Below the pieces are notes generated by a model. That model was not told the DNA's origin. It saw nothing but the letters and a program-made list of their open reading frames with translations, and made no database searches. A stretch of 64,000 nt of DNA from NCBI RefSeq assembly GCF_900103425.1, contig NZ_FMXA01000008.1, positions 22,930 through 86,929 of the forward strand. Direction: 5' to 3'. The DNA comes from Dialister histaminiformans (GTDB lineage Bacteria; Bacillota; Negativicutes; Veillonellales; Dialisteraceae). The stretch's first letter is position 1. Every line of letters starts with the position of its first letter. The translations under genes were made by a program, and so were the position numbers. Shown in pieces: positions 18,672 through 26,584 of the stretch.

Positions 18672-19913
18672 ATGAAAGAACGTAAATATGCAGTTTTTTC
18701 CGCTGCGCTTGCGTCATTGCTTCTTCTGAATTCCATAAACCCAATCCTGGCCGATGATACCACAAAGGGGCTGCGTAATCAGCTAAAGGATATTCAGGGA
18801 CAGCTTTCCAATGCGCATGCAAAAAAGACCAATGCAGAAGCCATCATCCGTGAAATCACGGTTAAACTTGCCACTATTCAGGCTCAGTTGGATGCGGCGA
18901 ATGCGGAACTGGTCCGTATTCATGCACAGCAGGCTCAGGTGAACCAGCAGATGGTGGTTACAAAACAGGAACTGGCGGTAGCAACACAGCATCTGATGGA
19001 GCGTCAGCAGGTTCTGGATAAACGTGTACGTGCGATTTACATTCACGGTCAGCTGAATTATCTGCAGGTTATTATGGGAGCCAAAGATTTCAGTGATTTT
19101 GCCAATCGTCTGGAGCTATTGAAACGTGTAGTCAGATCTGACTACAGTCTGCTCCAGGAAATACGACAGCAGCAGGCAGCTATCCAGCTTAAAAAAGATA
19201 AGCTGGAAGCCCAGAGACGCCAGCTGGCATCTCTGGAAAGTGATGCATTGCACACGCAGCAGAAGATTGCGGAAAAGAAATCAGAACAGCAGGAAGTTAT
19301 GGATGAAGCCAAGGCACAGCGTGCCGCAGCTGAACAGATGGAAGCCGAACTTCAGGCGTCCAGTAATGATATTATGCGCCAGATTCAGGCTCATGAAGCT
19401 AAAATTCGTGCACAGCAGGAGGCAGCAAGGCGTCAGGCAGAAGCCGCTGCCAGGGCAGCCCGGGCTGCTAAGGCGGCTGGAAGAAAGGCACCACCGGTTC
19501 CTGTATATAAACCAATGGTTATCGGTACAGGGAGGCTTAGTCGTCCTTGTGGCGGTCCGGTTACTTCACCGTTTGGTTATCGTATTCATCCGATTTTCCA
19601 TACTAAGATTTATCATGCCGGAGTCGATTTTGGTGTACCATCCGGAACACCAATTCATGCAGCTGATAGCGGTGTAGTTATTTATGCAGGAAGCGGTATG
19701 CGTGGATATGGTAATGTGGTGATTATTGACCATGGCGGTGGCTTATCTACATTATATGCACATAACAGTAGTCTGGCAGTTCGTGCCGGACAGTCAGTAA
19801 GTAAGGGTCAGGTTATTGCCAGAGCAGGCAGTACCGGATATGCTACTGGTCCGCATTGTCATTTTGAAGTACGCCGTAATGGTGCACCGACTAACCCAAT
19901 GGGGTATTTATAA
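18672..19913 (+). CDS. Secreted EnvC-like murein hydrolase activator / M23 peptidase
   Basis: The 413-residue product has a signal peptide (residues 1-27, ending ILA). A long Ala/Gln/Glu-rich coiled coil covers about residues 30-265, and a C-terminal M23 (LytM) domain runs from about 290. Zinc-ligand motifs are present: HAGVDF, a HIS-containing TLYAH, and HCHFEVR. That suggests an active endopeptidase, unlike degenerate EnvC. Its position directly after ftsEX suggests that its coiled coil docks on FtsX and that it cuts septal peptidoglycan (inference from context). ATG 18672 follows ftsX by three bases. Confidence 0.92.
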   Translation: MKERKYAVFSAALASLLLLNSINPILADDTTKGLRNQLKDIQGQLSNAHAKKTNAEAIIREITVKLATIQAQLDAANAELVRIHAQQAQVNQQMVVTKQELAVATQHLMERQQVLDKRVRAIYIHGQLNYLQVIMGAKDFSDFANRLELLKRVVRSDYSLLQEIRQQQAAIQLKKDKLEAQRRQLASLESDALHTQQKIAEKKSEQQEVMDEAKAQRAAAEQMEAELQASSNDIMRQIQAHEAKIRAQQEAARRQAEAAARAARAAKAAGRKAPPVPVYKPMVIGTGRLSRPCGGPVTSPFGYRIHPIFHTKIYHAGVDFGVPSGTPIHAADSGVVIYAGSGMRGYGNVVIIDHGGGLSTLYAHNSSLAVRAGQSVSKGQVIARAGSTGYATGPHCHFEVRRNGAPTNPMGYL

Positions 19914-21058
19914 TGAAAAAGTTCACTGATTTTTCATGGAAAAAAGGCGGCTTATGGATAGTTTCCAGCCTTGTGGGAGCTATGGCCATAATCGGCCTTT
20001 TTCTCTTTACATTTTTTGACAGTCCGAAGGCTTTTTTACAGTTTCTGCATGATTATCAGATTATCAGAACCCGCTACTTCAGACCTGTAAGTGATGAAAC
20101 TCTGTTTCAAGGGGCCGTTAAAGGGATGGCGTCATCTCTTGGGGACCCTTACTCCCTTTATCTCACTGGCGATGTCTATAAAAGCTTTATGGAGCAGACC
20201 ACGTCGGCTTTTGGTGGTGTGGGAATCATCATTGGCGAGGACAAGCAGGGAGATTTTTATATCCTTGCAGTATTTAAAAAGGGCGCTGCCCATGATGCAG
20301 GAATTCAGCCGGGAGGGAAGCTGGTTGCCGTCGATGGAAAGAAGCTGCATGGCATGGAACCAATGTTGGCGGCTAACCTGGTTCGTGGTAAAGTGGGAAC
20401 TGCAGTGACCCTGACGATAGAAGAAAACGGTAAGGTTAAGGACTATAAGATGCATCGGTCGGATGTGGTCCTTCCTACGGTGTCTGATCAGATGGTTTCC
20501 GGTGACATTGGATACATTCATATATACACATTTGCCACACATACAGGGGAAGAGTTTAAGGAAGCTCTCCGCGATGTAAAGGCTAAAGGAGCCAGAAAAC
20601 TCATTATTGATGTGCGTATGAATCCCGGAGGATTGATTACTTCGGTAGTCGATGTGGCGGATCAGATTCTTACCCGTGGCCCGGTGGTTAGTTACCAGGC
20701 CAAAAACGGGACGAAACAAACCTTTGACATTGACGGCATATCCAAACCTATGCCGATGGTCATCCTTATTGACAGAAACAGTGCCAGTGCTTCAGAAATT
20801 CTGGCAGGTGCTGTTCAGGATAAGAAGGAAGGCATTGTCATGGGAGAAAAGAGCTTTGGGAAAGGGACCATTCAGTCTGTGGAGGAATTATCTGATGGAA
20901 CGGCACTGAAGATTTCCATAGCTCAGTATCTGACTGCCGGCGGACGGAAGATTGATAAGATCGGCATTAAACCGGACGTTGCCGTACAGCAGACGGGAAC
21001 ACCTTTTGATATGAACAGTGATTCTGTGCTTCAGGAGGCTATCCGTAAACTTAAGTAA
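19913..21058 (+). CDS. S41 family C-terminal processing peptidase
   Basis: The 381-residue product has an N-terminal signal anchor (about residues 14-35), a PDZ domain (about 95-180, FGGVGIIIGEDKQGDFYILAVF ... GGKLVAVDG) and an S41 protease domain. The serine nucleophile lies in NSASASEILAG and the lysine in KSFGKGTIQS, the CtpA catalytic pair. It overlaps the previous gene by one base (TAATG). Such enzymes often sit with an M23 peptidase and tune the level of cell-wall hydrolases. A terminator follows. Confidence 0.94.
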   Translation: MKKFTDFSWKKGGLWIVSSLVGAMAIIGLFLFTFFDSPKAFLQFLHDYQIIRTRYFRPVSDETLFQGAVKGMASSLGDPYSLYLTGDVYKSFMEQTTSAFGGVGIIIGEDKQGDFYILAVFKKGAAHDAGIQPGGKLVAVDGKKLHGMEPMLAANLVRGKVGTAVTLTIEENGKVKDYKMHRSDVVLPTVSDQMVSGDIGYIHIYTFATHTGEEFKEALRDVKAKGARKLIIDVRMNPGGLITSVVDVADQILTRGPVVSYQAKNGTKQTFDIDGISKPMPMVILIDRNSASASEILAGAVQDKKEGIVMGEKSFGKGTIQSVEELSDGTALKISIAQYLTAGGRKIDKIGIKPDVAVQQTGTPFDMNSDSVLQEAIRKLK

Positions 21059-21076
21059 GCGTAATAGAAAACAGTA

Positions 21077-21120
21077 AAACGATATGGTGGTCTGTTTAGG
21101 ACATACCATATCGTTTTTTT
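21077..21120 (+). terminator. Intrinsic terminator after ctpA-like gene
   Basis: AAACGATATGGT (21077-21088) is perfectly complementary to ACCATATCGTTT (21105-21116), followed by T. It closes the secA-to-ctpA cluster. Confidence 0.9.
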
Positions 21121-21288
21121 CGTGGAAAAGAGAAGTCTGCCAGAATAAGAGCAGACAATCCCTATCAGAACATAAAGATGTACTTCGGGACCATAGATCC
21201 TGCAAATAAGTATATACATAAAAATGAACTTACGGTAGAGGTGCACCCGTAATGTGAATAAAACATGAATATCCGTTTATTTTTATGG

Positions 21289-21317
21289 TTGCCACAGTCT
21301 TTTACTTTTGGTACAAT
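21289..21317 (+). promoter_or_regulatory. Promoter for glmU-prs-pth
   Basis: TTGCCA (21289-21294) and TACAAT (21312-21317) with 17-base spacing. Transcription would start near 21324, leaving a leader of about 150 bases before glmU. Confidence 0.6.
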
Positions 21318-21323
21318 GTCAAT

Positions 21324-21476
21324 GTACGTTTCGAAGAGAAACGGAGATACAGACAGGAAAAACAGTATTTTTGACGGAGGAAGGAGCTGTACAAGGCGTA
21401 ATCTGAGTCAAAAAGACTGTGTTTTTTATTGGTCTTTATTACATTGAAAACCTTAAAAATGATGATGGGAGGACAT
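21324..21476 (+). promoter_or_regulatory. Structured leader of glmU with terminator-like hairpin
   Basis: The leader has a small CGTTTC/GAAACG hairpin, then a large one. Bases 21359-21375 pair with 21407-21423 (15 of 17 positions) around a 31-base purine-rich loop, followed immediately by TTTTTTATT. A terminator between a promoter and its gene suggests attenuation, but I recognise no known riboswitch class or T-box. The region 21121-21288 shows nothing else. Confidence 0.5.
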
Positions 21477-22853
21477 ATGGGAGAATTATCGGCCGTTGTC
21501 CTGGCAGCTGGACAGGGAACCAGAATGAAATCCAAATTGCCTAAAGTGCTTCATAAAGTATGTGGAGTGCCAATGGTTAATCAGGTAATCCGGATTATCA
21601 AGAACGCAGGCTGTACCCGGTGCATCGCGGTAACCGGATTCAAAGAAGAACTGGTACGTAAGTCACTGGGAGACTCTGTTTCTTTTGTTCACCAGACAGA
21701 ACAGCTGGGGACTGGGCATGCAGTTATGCAGGCAATGCCATTACTGGAATCGGATGAAGACGGTTATGTTCTGGTTATCTGTGGAGATACACCACTTCTC
21801 AGGGCAGAGACAATACGCAATCTGATTGACGTTTGTATCCATAACAGAGCTTCGGCAACCGTATTGACAGCCCGACTGGATAACCCGTTTGGATATGGCA
21901 GAGTTATCCGTGATAAGGATGGGCACATGCAGCGCATTGTAGAGCAGAAGGATGGAACAGAAAGCGAACTGGCGGTTAATGAAATTAACACCGGGACCTA
22001 CTGCTTCCATGTGGCTGACTTAGTGGATGCGCTTCATAAGATTGATAACCATAATGCTCAGCAGGAATATTATCTTACGGATGTATTTGGTATCATGATC
22101 CGGGAAAACAAGCAGGTTATCCCGGTCGTTGCGGAAGATGCAGATGAAACTATGGGGGTAAATTCCAGAAGACAGCTGGCAACTGCCAATAAGGTCCTTT
22201 ATCTTCGCAAGGCAGAAGAACTGATGGACCAGGGAATCACCATTGTTTCTCCTGAAAATACATACATTGGACAGGATGTCATGGTCGGACATGATACGAC
22301 TATCCTGCCGGGGACCATCCTTTCCGGGAATACCAAGGTAGGGGAAGATTGTGTCATCGGACCGGATACCCAGCTGGATAATGTAACCTGCGGGAATGGA
22401 AATACGCTGAATCGTGTGTATGCTCATGATTGCACGATTGGAAATAACAATACCATGGGACCGTTTGTACACCTTCGTCCGGATACAGATATCCATAATC
22501 ACGTTAAGATCGGCAATTTTGTGGAAGTTAAGAATTCCGTAGTGGATGATGGAACCAAACTGCCGCATCTGATTTACTGCGGTGATGCGGATCTGGGCAA
22601 AAAGGTAAACTTCGGCTGTGGTACGGTAACGGTTAATTTCGATGGTAAGAATAAACATCGAACCGTGGTAGAAGACCATGCATTTATCGGATGCAATACC
22701 AATCTGGTGGCTCCGGTTCATGTAGGAAAGAATGCGTTTACTGCTGCCGGCTCCACTATTACTGAGGATGTACCGGATAACGCACTGGCCATTGCAAGAC
22801 AGCGTCAGACAAATAAGATTAACTGGGTGACAAAAGACACCTATAAGGATTAA
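21477..22853 (+). CDS. glmU: Bifunctional N-acetylglucosamine-1-phosphate uridyltransferase / glucosamine-1-phosphate acetyltransferase
   Basis: GlmU makes UDP-N-acetylglucosamine, the precursor of peptidoglycan and lipopolysaccharide. The frame is open further upstream, but ATG 21477 is chosen because GGGAGGA lies six bases before it. The 458-residue protein has the nucleotidyltransferase motif LAAGQGTRMKSKLPKVLH, then LGTGHAV, VICGDTPLL and EINTGTYCF. A left-handed beta-helix follows from about residue 250, with GPFVHLRPDTDI, GNFVEVKNS and the acetyltransferase region GCGTVTVNFDGKNKHRT. It is followed by prs and pth, a common arrangement in Firmicutes. Confidence 0.97.
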   Translation: MGELSAVVLAAGQGTRMKSKLPKVLHKVCGVPMVNQVIRIIKNAGCTRCIAVTGFKEELVRKSLGDSVSFVHQTEQLGTGHAVMQAMPLLESDEDGYVLVICGDTPLLRAETIRNLIDVCIHNRASATVLTARLDNPFGYGRVIRDKDGHMQRIVEQKDGTESELAVNEINTGTYCFHVADLVDALHKIDNHNAQQEYYLTDVFGIMIRENKQVIPVVAEDADETMGVNSRRQLATANKVLYLRKAEELMDQGITIVSPENTYIGQDVMVGHDTTILPGTILSGNTKVGEDCVIGPDTQLDNVTCGNGNTLNRVYAHDCTIGNNNTMGPFVHLRPDTDIHNHVKIGNFVEVKNSVVDDGTKLPHLIYCGDADLGKKVNFGCGTVTVNFDGKNKHRTVVEDHAFIGCNTNLVAPVHVGKNAFTAAGSTITEDVPDNALAIARQRQTNKINWVTKDTYKD

Positions 22854-22901
22854 AATATATATAAGAGTTTATTATTTTTGTTCCCATAAAGGAGAATCGT
22901 C

Positions 22902-23855
22902 ATGGACATGGAAGACACTTCAAAACTTAAGATTTTCACAGGTAACGCTCATCCTGCATTAGCACAGGAAATCTGCGATTACATCGGCGTTCCGCTGGGA
23001 AAGGCTGTTTGCGGCCGTTTTAACAATGGTGAAATTCAGGTAATGGTTAACGAAAGTGTCCGCGGTAAGGATGTATTTATTATCCAGCCAACCGGCGCGC
23101 CGGTTAATGATAACCTGATGGAACTGCTCATCATGGTTGATGCCATGAAGAGAGCATCCGCCCGTCATATCACCGTTATCGTTCCATATTATGGTTATGC
23201 CCGTCAGGATCGTAAGACCCGCGGCAGAGAACCAATCAGTGCCAAGCTGGTAGCAGACCTTATGAGTACTGCCGGTGTTACCCGTGTAGTAACCATGGAT
23301 CTTCATGCAGGCCAGATTCAGGGCTTCTTCGATGTTCCTGTAGATCACCTCATGTCTACTTCTATTCTGGCTAAGTACATTAAGTCCATGAAGCTGGAAA
23401 ACCTGACCATTGTTTCTCCGGATCTTGGCGGGGTAACCCGTGCCAGAGAACTGGCTGACCGTCTGGGCGCACCGATTGCCATTATTGAAAAGCGCCGTCC
23501 GGAACCAGGGGTAGCCAAGGTTATGAACATTATCGGTACGGTAAAGGACAGAAGCTGCGTCCTCGTTGATGATATTGTCGACACAGCCGGTTCCCTCTGC
23601 GAAGGCGCTAAGGCACTGGATAAGGCGGGTGCTATGGGTGTTTACGCAGCCGTTTGCCATCCGGTTCTGACCGATCCGGCAACTGAACGTGTAAAGAACT
23701 CCTGCCTCAAGCAGCTTATTGTAACCAATTCCCTTCCAATTGAAGATTACAAGAAACAGACCAAGCTTAAGGTTCTCTCTGTAGCACCGCTGCTCGGTGA
23801 AGCTATTATGCGTATTTTCCATGATGCTTCTGTAAGCTCTTTGTTTGATAAATAA
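22902..23855 (+). CDS. prs: Ribose-phosphate pyrophosphokinase
   Basis: This enzyme makes PRPP from ribose 5-phosphate and ATP for nucleotide, histidine and tryptophan synthesis. The 317-residue product shows GRFNNGEIQVMVNESVRGKDVFI, YYGYARQDRKTRGREPIS, the metal-binding DLHAGQIQGFFDVPVDHL and the PRPP loop VLVDDIVDTAGS. These fit the class I enzyme that is phosphate-activated and ADP-inhibited. AAAGGAG precedes the ATG. Its stop overlaps the pth start (TAATGA). Confidence 0.98.
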   Translation: MDMEDTSKLKIFTGNAHPALAQEICDYIGVPLGKAVCGRFNNGEIQVMVNESVRGKDVFIIQPTGAPVNDNLMELLIMVDAMKRASARHITVIVPYYGYARQDRKTRGREPISAKLVADLMSTAGVTRVVTMDLHAGQIQGFFDVPVDHLMSTSILAKYIKSMKLENLTIVSPDLGGVTRARELADRLGAPIAIIEKRRPEPGVAKVMNIIGTVKDRSCVLVDDIVDTAGSLCEGAKALDKAGAMGVYAAVCHPVLTDPATERVKNSCLKQLIVTNSLPIEDYKKQTKLKVLSVAPLLGEAIMRIFHDASVSSLFDK

Positions 23856-24433
23856 TGAAACTTATTGCAGGATTAGGAAATCCAGGAAAAGAATATGAAC
23901 ATACCCGTCATAATATGGGTTTTGACGTGGTAGATGAACTGGCTTCGCGCTGGCATGTTCTGAACTGGAAAGAGGCATTTAAGGCGGAAATAGCAACAGT
24001 GGTTGTCCATGGGGAAAAGGTCTGCCTTATGAAGCCACTGACCTATATGAATCTCAGCGGGGAAGCTGTTGGCGCTGCCGCCCGTTTTTACAAGATTGAT
24101 GCAGAGGATATCTGGGTTATCTGTGATGATTTGGATCTTCCAGCCGGGCGGACAAGAATCAGGAAAAAAGGTTCAGCCGGTGGCCATAATGGGTTAAAAT
24201 CCATCATTGCTCATCTGGGAACACAGAATTTTACAAGATTCCGTATCGGAGTGGGGCATCCTCAGGATGGCCATACCGTGGTGGACCATGTGCTTGGTAA
24301 ACCATATGGTGAGGATATCGCCCGTATTGCGGAAGCAAAGAAACATACCGCTGATTCGGTGGAAGGAGCCCTTGAAATGGGCGTGGATAAGGCGATGAGT
24401 GCTTTTAATCCACATAAGGAAAGCCGGAAATAG
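23855..24433 (+). CDS. pth: Peptidyl-tRNA hydrolase
   Basis: Pth frees tRNA from prematurely released peptidyl-tRNA. The 192-residue length is normal. The N-terminal GLGNPGKEYEHTRHNMGFDVV holds the catalytic histidine, and KPLTYMNLSGEAV, VICDDLDLPAGRTRIRKKGSAGGHNGLKSI and FTRFRIGVGHP are all family motifs. It is translationally coupled to prs by a four-base overlap and followed by a terminator. Confidence 0.97.
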   Translation: MKLIAGLGNPGKEYEHTRHNMGFDVVDELASRWHVLNWKEAFKAEIATVVVHGEKVCLMKPLTYMNLSGEAVGAAARFYKIDAEDIWVICDDLDLPAGRTRIRKKGSAGGHNGLKSIIAHLGTQNFTRFRIGVGHPQDGHTVVDHVLGKPYGEDIARIAEAKKHTADSVEGALEMGVDKAMSAFNPHKESRK

Positions 24434-24478
24434 AAAAATTCCCTGTATCAATTTCAAACTGAACAGCTAATATGATTT

Positions 24479-24522
24479 GAGGATGTGGAAAGACAATGTC
24501 TGTGTTTTCACATCCTCTTTTT
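24479..24522 (+). terminator. Intrinsic terminator after pth
   Basis: GAGGATGTG (24479-24487) pairs with CACATCCTC (24509-24517), followed by TTTTT. The stem is identical to the one after queA at 687. Confidence 0.85.
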
Positions 24523-24576
24523 GTCTAAACCGTTAGGATTCGGAGATTATTCAAAGAAAGACCGACAGGAGGTATT

Positions 24577-25266
24577 ATGCACGGATTACTTATTGTTTTT
24601 GAAGGGATTGACGGCAGCGGCAAAGCCACGCAGTCTGCGGAACTGGTAAAACGGCTTAACGACGCAGGACGACAGGTTATGCATGTATCTTTTCCTGATT
24701 ACGACAGCCCTTCTTCAGCACTGGTTAAGATGTATCTTCATGGGGATTTTGGGAAAAATCCTTCCGATGTCAATCCCTATGCGTCATCTTTGTTTTATGC
24801 ATTAGACAGGTTTGCTTCTTATCGGACGAAGTGGAAGGATTTCTATCAGCAGGGAGGAATTGTCATTGCCGATAGGTATACCACCAGCAATATGGTGCAT
24901 CAGATGACCAAATTTGATGATGAGCAGGAACGTGCACAGTTTCTTGAGTGGCTGGAAAAAACAGAATATACAGAACTTGAACTTCCGAAACCAGATTGTG
25001 TCATCCTGCTGGATGTTCCGCTTACCATTTCTGAAAAACTGGTGAAAGAACGGGCGGTTCGAGGCGGATCCATGGATATTCATGAGCAGCATATAGACTA
25101 TCTCAGGCGTTGTCATGCAGCGTATCAGATACTTTGTCAGAAATATGGATGGAGACGGGTGGAGTGTACCCATGAGGGAGCCATCAGAAGTATACATGAT
25201 ATTGCCAATGATGTATTCTGTGAAATTCAAACCCTTCTGGCCACGAAAGCGCAGGAGGAGAAATAA
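24577..25266 (+). CDS. tmk: Thymidylate kinase
   Basis: Tmk phosphorylates dTMP to dTDP. The 229-residue product has the P-loop FEGIDGSGKATQ, a phosphate-binding SFPDYDSPSS segment, ALDRFASYR, and the IADRYTTSNMVHQM (DRY) motif. It also has the LID region VKERAVRGGSMDIHE. AGGAGG lies before the ATG. The sequence is of the longer, clostridial-type form rather than the E. coli form. It is monocistronic, with a terminator right after it. Confidence 0.93.
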   Translation: MHGLLIVFEGIDGSGKATQSAELVKRLNDAGRQVMHVSFPDYDSPSSALVKMYLHGDFGKNPSDVNPYASSLFYALDRFASYRTKWKDFYQQGGIVIADRYTTSNMVHQMTKFDDEQERAQFLEWLEKTEYTELELPKPDCVILLDVPLTISEKLVKERAVRGGSMDIHEQHIDYLRRCHAAYQILCQKYGWRRVECTHEGAIRSIHDIANDVFCEIQTLLATKAQEEK

Positions 25267-25279
25267 TCATCATATAAGA

Positions 25280-25336
25280 AAGGGCGTGGTCTGATCCTTT
25301 TATGCAGGATATAAAAGGAGTTGACCATGCCTTTTT
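25280..25336 (+). terminator. Intrinsic terminator after tmk
   Basis: AAGGGCGTGGTC pairs (with G-U) with GACCATGCCTTTT (25323-25335), with an inner CCTTTTA/TAAAAGG stem. The T run abuts the insertion-sequence relic that begins at 25336-25337. Confidence 0.8.
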
Positions 25337-25924
25337 AGGGTTATAGGACATTTTGTGTGTTTTTAATGCCAATGAAGCTAGTATTTATCGAGCTTTATAG
25401 GCACTACAACAAGGGAATTTTGTCGTGGGTTACAAATCTTCCATTTAAGAATTTTGAAGAATTTCCTTATTAAAGGCAACCAGGTCTGCTTTAAAGCTGA
25501 AGAATAGGTATTACATATAAAATTTTGCTATGAATTTCCAGAAGGAAGCAGTTTGGTACGCTTTCTTATACCTGTTCATGCACTTGCTAACGACCAGCAA
25601 GGTCAATTACTAGATGGTATTCCCGTCTCTGCATCATCGGATAAGAATAGGAGAATTTTATACAAAAAAGGCAAGAATACTATGCGAAGCTCCTTTCTGG
25701 AGAGAAAGGGGGGACCATCCGGTGACCGGATGATGGATAGTTGATTCCTCAATGTTGGAGTAAAGGAAATATTGCCAAAGTATTGAACCGGTTCCTATGC
25801 TACAATTTGACATCTGATTATCTGTAATGTTTTAAATTATCTTCTTGAGCAACTTTTGTTTTGCACAACTTTTGAACGAAATTTCTTGTAGAATTCAGGA
25901 ACCACACTTTTTGTCCTATAAGCC
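25336..25924 (-). mobile_element. Insertion-sequence relic with inverted ends, copy 2
   Basis: The left end (25336-25402) matches the 111-base repeat at 7327 and 63864. At the right, 25903-25924 reads in reverse complement GGCTTATAGGACAAAAAGTG, an imperfect inverted copy of the left terminus GGGTTATAGGACATTTTG. The roughly 590 bases between contain no long frame on either strand, so the transposase is deleted or decayed. No target-site duplication is visible. The interior, including a 63-codon plus-strand frame at 25553, shows no recognisable protein. Confidence 0.6.
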
Positions 25925-26028
25925 AACATTACCTCGGTTGTGTGTGATGCTGTGGAAGGATAACAGCTTGTTCCAGATATAAAAACGCTTAAAACGGCCA
26001 TTTCGCAAAGAACAAATGTTCTTGAAAC

Positions 26029-26060
26029 GGTATAAAAAAACTGGCCATTACAGCCAATCT
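26029..26060 (-). terminator. Minus-strand terminator after the 51-residue membrane protein
   Basis: On the minus strand ATTGGC pairs with GCCAGT around a seven-base loop and is followed by TTTTTTTA. It lies immediately downstream of the stop codon at 26063. Confidence 0.65.
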
Positions 26061-26062
26061 TT

Positions 26063-26218
26063 TTATCTAAAAAATATACTTGTAATTATATTAATTGTAA
26101 TAGGTAACCCAACAACAAATACACCTATAAACCAATCCGGAACGGGGCAAAAAACACCAACTAAAAATAGAATAAAGAATATGAATGTTACAGTTGTTGC
26201 AACGCTATCATCTTTCAT
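26063..26218 (-). CDS. Small hydrophobic membrane protein, 51 residues, unrecognised
   Basis: A short minus-strand frame has a perfect TTTAGGAG ribosome site seven bases before its ATG and an intrinsic terminator after its stop, so it looks like a real gene. After the N-terminal MKDDSVATT come two hydrophobic segments (about residues 10-24 and 29-49) around a CPVPDW turn, ending FFR. It has no family I recognise; possibilities include a small toxin-like or regulatory membrane peptide. Its very AT-rich codon use differs from neighbouring core genes, which fits acquired DNA. The overlapping plus-strand frame of 77 codons has no ribosome site. Confidence 0.6.
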   Translation of the reverse strand: MKDDSVATTVTFIFFILFLVGVFCPVPDWFIGVFVVGLPITINIITSIFFR

Positions 26219-26499
26219 TTTAGCAACTCCTAAAAACAAATCTCTGTAAACAGTTTATAACACAAAAAACAATCAATCAATAGAACTTATGTACTGATAA
26301 TTCAACATTTAAATATGCGTCTGGAAGAATTCCTTTTTCAGAAGACTCATAAAATAGTGCAATCTACACCCGGCGTGAACGTGGTTAAGAGTTATATGGC
26401 ACATAGGATTTGAGACATTAGCCGTTGGTTAAAATTCAGATAATGTGGATATAGGGAAGAAATAACCATAGGCATAAGCTATAGACATATTTAAATACA
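26219..26499 (+). other. Intergenic region upstream of brnQ
   Basis: This AT-rich stretch lies between the divergent small membrane gene and brnQ. Apart from the promoter that follows at 26500, I see no structure, repeat or coding frame in it. Confidence 0.4.
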
Positions 26500-26528
26500 T
26501 TGTGATACACATCTCCCTGATTTATAAT
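26500..26528 (+). promoter_or_regulatory. Promoter for brnQ
   Basis: TTGTGA (26500-26505) and TATAAT (26523-26528) with 17-base spacing. The 56-base leader is too short for a T-box. Confidence 0.6.
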
Positions 26529-26584
26529 AGAGCGCAAATGTATACTCTGGCTGTACAATATTAATCTAAAAGGAGATGCAATCT

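Noticed and set aside
20132..20719. 195-codon minus-strand frame opposite the S41 peptidase gene
   Set aside because: Shadow of a certain gene; no start signals and no protein-like composition.
21324..21476. Known riboswitch (PRPP/ykkC, glmS-type) before glmU
   Set aside because: The conserved core sequences of those classes are not visible; only a hairpin with a T run is supported.
25553..25744. 63-codon frame inside the IS relic
   Set aside because: No ribosome site or recognisable family; probably chance within decayed sequence.
26016..26249. 77-codon plus-strand frame in the gap before brnQ
   Set aside because: No ribosome site, polar low-complexity translation, and it lies over the better supported minus-strand membrane protein.
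26529..26584. T-box leader for brnQ
   Set aside because: The leader is only about 56 bases, with no specifier loop or antiterminator.
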